Shown one piece after another: positions 61,810 to 64,000 of a stretch of DNA of 64,000 bases (within the stretch, counting starts at the first letter, position 1; every line of letters begins with the position of its first letter). This DNA comes from Kitasatospora terrestris (lineage in GTDB: Bacteria > Actinomycetota > Actinomycetes > Streptomycetales > Streptomycetaceae). The stretch spans positions 6,944,001 through 7,008,000 of the forward strand of contig NZ_BAABIS010000001.1 in assembly GCF_039542905.1 (NCBI RefSeq). Direction: 5' to 3'. Position numbers and translations under genes: made by a program. Under the pieces are notes generated by a model. That model was given only the letters and a program-made list of their open reading frames with translations. It was not told the DNA's origin and made no database searches.

Positions 61810-63477
61810 GTGCACCAGAGAATCCGGACCCGCCGCGCCTCGCGCCTCGCGCCGACGGCCTTCCTGCTCGCCGCCGCCGTCGCGGCGGGCGGCCTCACCC
61901 TCGGACGGGCCGACACCGCGCAGGCGGACACGGCCGACGCGTTCGCCACCCGGTGCGGTGTCCACTTCTGCCTGAACGGCAAGGAGTACTACTTCGCGGG
62001 CACCAACACCTACGACATGTTCACCTACGGCTCGGCGTCGGGGGACACCGAGTCGCAGTTCATGGACAAGGCGCGGATCGACGCACAGTTCGCCAACCTG
62101 CAGGCGGACAAGGTCGACGTGGTGCGGCTGTGGATGTTCAACCACGAGAACTGGCACGGCTTCGAGAGGTCCAAGGGGGTCTACGACGAGCAGGAGTTCG
62201 CCCAGTTCGACTACATCATCCAGTCGGCGAAGGCCCACGGCATCCGGCTGATCCCGGTGTTCGAGAACTACTGGGAGGCGTACGGCGGGATCGACGCCCG
62301 TCTCCAGTGGGAGGGGGTGTCCGGCGGCCAGCCCGGCCGGGCCGCGTTCTTCGACCGGGCTCGCTGCCCCGGCTGCTTCACCTCGTACAAGAACTACGTG
62401 TCCTACGCGCTCAACAGGGTCAACCACTACAGCGGCGTCAAGTACAAGGACGACCCGACCGTCTTCGCCTGGGACCTGATGAACGAGCCCCGCTACGAGG
62501 GGCAGAGCGCCGCCGAGAACGTCAACGGCACCACGCTGCGGGCCTGGGTCGACGAGATGGGGGCCTTCGTCAAGGGCATCGACTCCAAGCACCTGCTGGG
62601 CGTCGGCATCGAGGGCCACGGCACCGCGTACGGCTTCGGCGGCGACGAGGGCAACCCGTTCGTGTATGTGCAGCAGTCGCCGTACATCGACTACGCCTCG
62701 GCGCACCCGTACCCGACCGAGGCCTGGGCGAACCTGAGCATCGACCAGACCAAGGCGCTGATCCGGTCGTGGATCGCCGACTCCCACGGCAAGGTCGGAA
62801 AGCCCTTCTTCATGGGCGAGTTCAACGTGCACAACGTGGACCGATCGGCCTGGTGGAGCCAGATCTTCCCGGACTTCGAAGCGGCCGGCGGTGACGGCAG
62901 CGCGTTCTGGTGGTACGAGGACCACAACGTGGACGGCAAGTTCGGCGTCATGGCCGGAGCCCCCGAACTCGCCTTGTTCCGCGCCCACTCCGACCGGATG
63001 CGGGCCAAGTCCGGCCTGATGGACGGCACGTCGAGCCCGAGCCCTAGCCCGAGCCCGTCCGCGTCCACCTCCGCGTCGGCCTCGCCGTCGCCCTCCGCCT
63101 CGGCGTCGACCCCGCCGTCCCCCTCCGCCTCGTCCAGCACCCCGGCCCCGGCCGGGAACTGTGCGGTGCACTACGTCCTGTCCGACTGGGGCGGCAGCTT
63201 CAACGGCGACGTGACCATCAAGAACACCGGGAGCGCCACCGTCAACGGCTGGCAGCTGGTCTTCTCGTTCCCCGGGAACCAGCAGGTCAGCTCCATGTGG
63301 AACGCGGTGAGCACGCAGTCCGGCAAGCAGGTGACGGCCGGCAACCCGGCGTCCTACAACACCGCCATCGCGGCCGGCGGCAGCGTGAACTTCGGTTTCA
63401 GCGGTACCTCCACCGCCGGCACCAACGGCACCCCGACCGCCTTCACCCTCAACGGGACGACCTGCAGCACGTACTGA
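61810..63477 (+). CDS. Secreted GH5 beta-mannanase with C-terminal CBM2
   Basis: The 555-residue protein has a Sec signal peptide (to about residue 40), a GH5 catalytic domain (about 48-400), a Ser/Pro/Thr-rich linker (about 407-448) and a cellulose-binding module of family 2 (450-555, with terminal Cys pair and WGGSFNGDVTIKNTG, NGWQLVFSFPG). Glu226 (WDLMNEPR) is the acid/base and Glu337 (MGEFNVHN) the nucleophile. The layout is that of actinobacterial endo-1,4-beta-mannanases. The GTG at 61810 has GAAAGGGA at normal spacing. It is divergent from regulator 4. Confidence 0.92.
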   Translation: MHQRIRTRRASRLAPTAFLLAAAVAAGGLTLGRADTAQADTADAFATRCGVHFCLNGKEYYFAGTNTYDMFTYGSASGDTESQFMDKARIDAQFANLQADKVDVVRLWMFNHENWHGFERSKGVYDEQEFAQFDYIIQSAKAHGIRLIPVFENYWEAYGGIDARLQWEGVSGGQPGRAAFFDRARCPGCFTSYKNYVSYALNRVNHYSGVKYKDDPTVFAWDLMNEPRYEGQSAAENVNGTTLRAWVDEMGAFVKGIDSKHLLGVGIEGHGTAYGFGGDEGNPFVYVQQSPYIDYASAHPYPTEAWANLSIDQTKALIRSWIADSHGKVGKPFFMGEFNVHNVDRSAWWSQIFPDFEAAGGDGSAFWWYEDHNVDGKFGVMAGAPELALFRAHSDRMRAKSGLMDGTSSPSPSPSPSASTSASASPSPSASASTPPSPSASSSTPAPAGNCAVHYVLSDWGGSFNGDVTIKNTGSATVNGWQLVFSFPGNQQVSSMWNAVSTQSGKQVTAGNPASYNTAIAAGGSVNFGFSGTSTAGTNGTPTAFTLNGTTCSTY

Positions 63478-63495
63478 CGCCCCGACGGTCCCTCC

Positions 63496-63536
63496 GCCGG
63501 CCTGCGGCGCGCGCCACCCCGCGCCCGCAGGCCGGC
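63496..63536 (+). terminator. Terminator after the mannanase gene
   Basis: A 12-bp perfect stem GCCGGCCTGCGG / CCGCAGGCCGGC starts 18 bases after the stop; inner GCGC/GCGC pairs extend it. Confidence 0.8.
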
Positions 63537-63603
63537 TGCGGGCGTTCGGCGGCGGGGAGCGACGTGCGCCGCCGACGGCGGCCTGCCGGCCGAATCCTGC
63601 ATG

Positions 63604-63738
63604 AACCGGTAAAGCTCTTCCTTGGTCGGAGCGGCCTCTGTGGCCATCCCTGGAGGCTGGACCCCAGCATACTCGCAGCTTGATGCCTTAATGGCGACGA
63701 CTGAAACCATCAAGGTATTCACGTAACCGGTTTATAGA
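63604..63738 (+). promoter_or_regulatory. Control region of the GH2 gene
   Basis: The 345-base gap 63478-63822 is AT-rich in its middle. It has AACCGGTA (63604-63611), a perfect AACCGGTT (63725-63732) and an adjacent -10-like TATAGA (63733-63738). These elements resemble the CGGTTAA half-sites before the mannanase gene. Apart from these and the terminator I see nothing else. Confidence 0.5.
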
Positions 63739-63822
63739 CAGGGTCGCCCCGCCGGGTTACGGTTCTGCTCGCGCCGCACATTCGACCACCGGTCCGCCCG
63801 ACGTCCACGAGGAGCCGCACAG

Positions 63823-64000
63823 ATGAAGGACACCACCCCGCTCGACCAGGGCTGGAGCCTGCACCACGGAGAGGACCGGCTGCCCGCCGCGGTGCCCGGC
63901 TGCGTCCACACCGACCTGCTGAACGCCGGGCTGATCCCCGACCCGTTCCTGGACGCCAATGAGTCGGACGTGGCCTGGGTCGGCCGCCGCGACTGGACCT
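63823..64000 (+). CDS. Beta-mannosidase, GH2 family (N-terminal part, runs off the window)
   Basis: The visible 59 residues match the start of GH2 beta-mannosidases: LDQGWSLHHGEDRLPAAVPGCVHTDLL, read in parts, then LIPDPFLDANESDVAWVGRRDW. These belong to the N-terminal sugar-binding domain. The enzyme should release mannose from manno-oligosaccharides, intracellularly since no signal peptide is present. The ATG has GAGGAG at normal spacing. Catalytic residues lie outside the window. Confidence 0.88.
   Translation, partial: MKDTTPLDQGWSLHHGEDRLPAAVPGCVHTDLLNAGLIPDPFLDANESDVAWVGRRDWT

Overview
The window is about 64 kb of very GC-rich actinobacterial chromosome. Several features point to the family Streptomycetaceae (Streptomyces or Kitasatospora): third codon positions are almost all G or C, GTG starts are common, rbpA has a SigR-type promoter, many starts look leaderless, sugar ABC transporters lack an ATPase gene, and there is a 2-methylisoborneol (MIB) cluster. 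I recognise no tRNA, rRNA, CRISPR array, transposase or integrase, and the gene content looks chromosomal throughout.

Left part (1-31 kb), mostly core genes. The window opens in the tail of a large secreted protein. It continues with a TetR regulator convergent with acyl-CoA dehydrogenase-etfB-etfA, an FprA ferredoxin/adrenodoxin-type reductase, and an FMN-riboswitch-controlled riboflavin operon (ribE-ribM-ribBA-ribH). Next come hisE-hisG-PH-domain protein and two coupled CNNM/CorC membrane proteins behind a structured leader. After these are a TPR-AAA+ ATPase, a second acyl-CoA dehydrogenase, an Lrp regulator, an amidohydrolase, lnt, fxsA and rbpA. An FtsK/TraB-like membrane protein with a degenerate P-loop, preceded by a 64-residue membrane protein, closes this part.

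Middle part (30-44 kb). Small accessory enzymes (ankyrin protein, two single-domain GNATs, a nucleotidyltransferase) surround an unusual fusion of an N-terminal domain, a nucleotidyltransferase and a GNAT. Next is an AraC regulator divergent from a tightly coupled seven-gene unit: Baeyer-Villiger-type monooxygenase, alpha/beta hydrolase, SDR, a polytopic membrane protein, a cupredoxin-like lipoprotein, a second polytopic membrane protein (broken by a frameshift at a C7 run) and a small acidic-tailed membrane protein. The first three genes and the divergent AraC gene recall the mycobacterial virS-mymA arrangement. The attached membrane/cupredoxin module I cannot assign.

MIB nanocompartment (43.8-47.6 kb). 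A cyclic-nucleotide-binding-domain shell protein of the EshA type (family 2B encapsulin) is followed by 2-methylisoborneol synthase with a long disordered N-terminal tail and by geranyl diphosphate C-methyltransferase. This is the most striking biological system in the window, although the family is already described.

Right part (47.8-64 kb), a mannan-utilisation locus. It holds a frameshifted GH43 gene, a ROK kinase divergent from a CUT1 sugar ABC transporter (binding lipoprotein and two permeases), phosphomannose isomerase (manA), a Tat-exported GH5 enzyme, a GH5-CBM2 mannanase and the start of a GH2 beta-mannosidase. Four LacI-family regulators lie among them, three clearly paralogous. A shared palindrome (GACAACG-T/A-TGTC) sits in front of both the transporter and the GH5-CBM2 gene, and CGGTTAA/AACCGGTT elements flank the GH5-CBM2 and GH2 starts. 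Together they suggest one regulon: secreted enzymes cut mannan, the ABC system imports oligomannosides, beta-mannosidase releases mannose, and a kinase plus ManA feed fructose-6-phosphate to glycolysis.

Limits: all assignments come from reading translated sequence and motifs by eye. The frameshifts at 42.4 kb and 48.4-49.3 kb may be real or may be sequencing errors.
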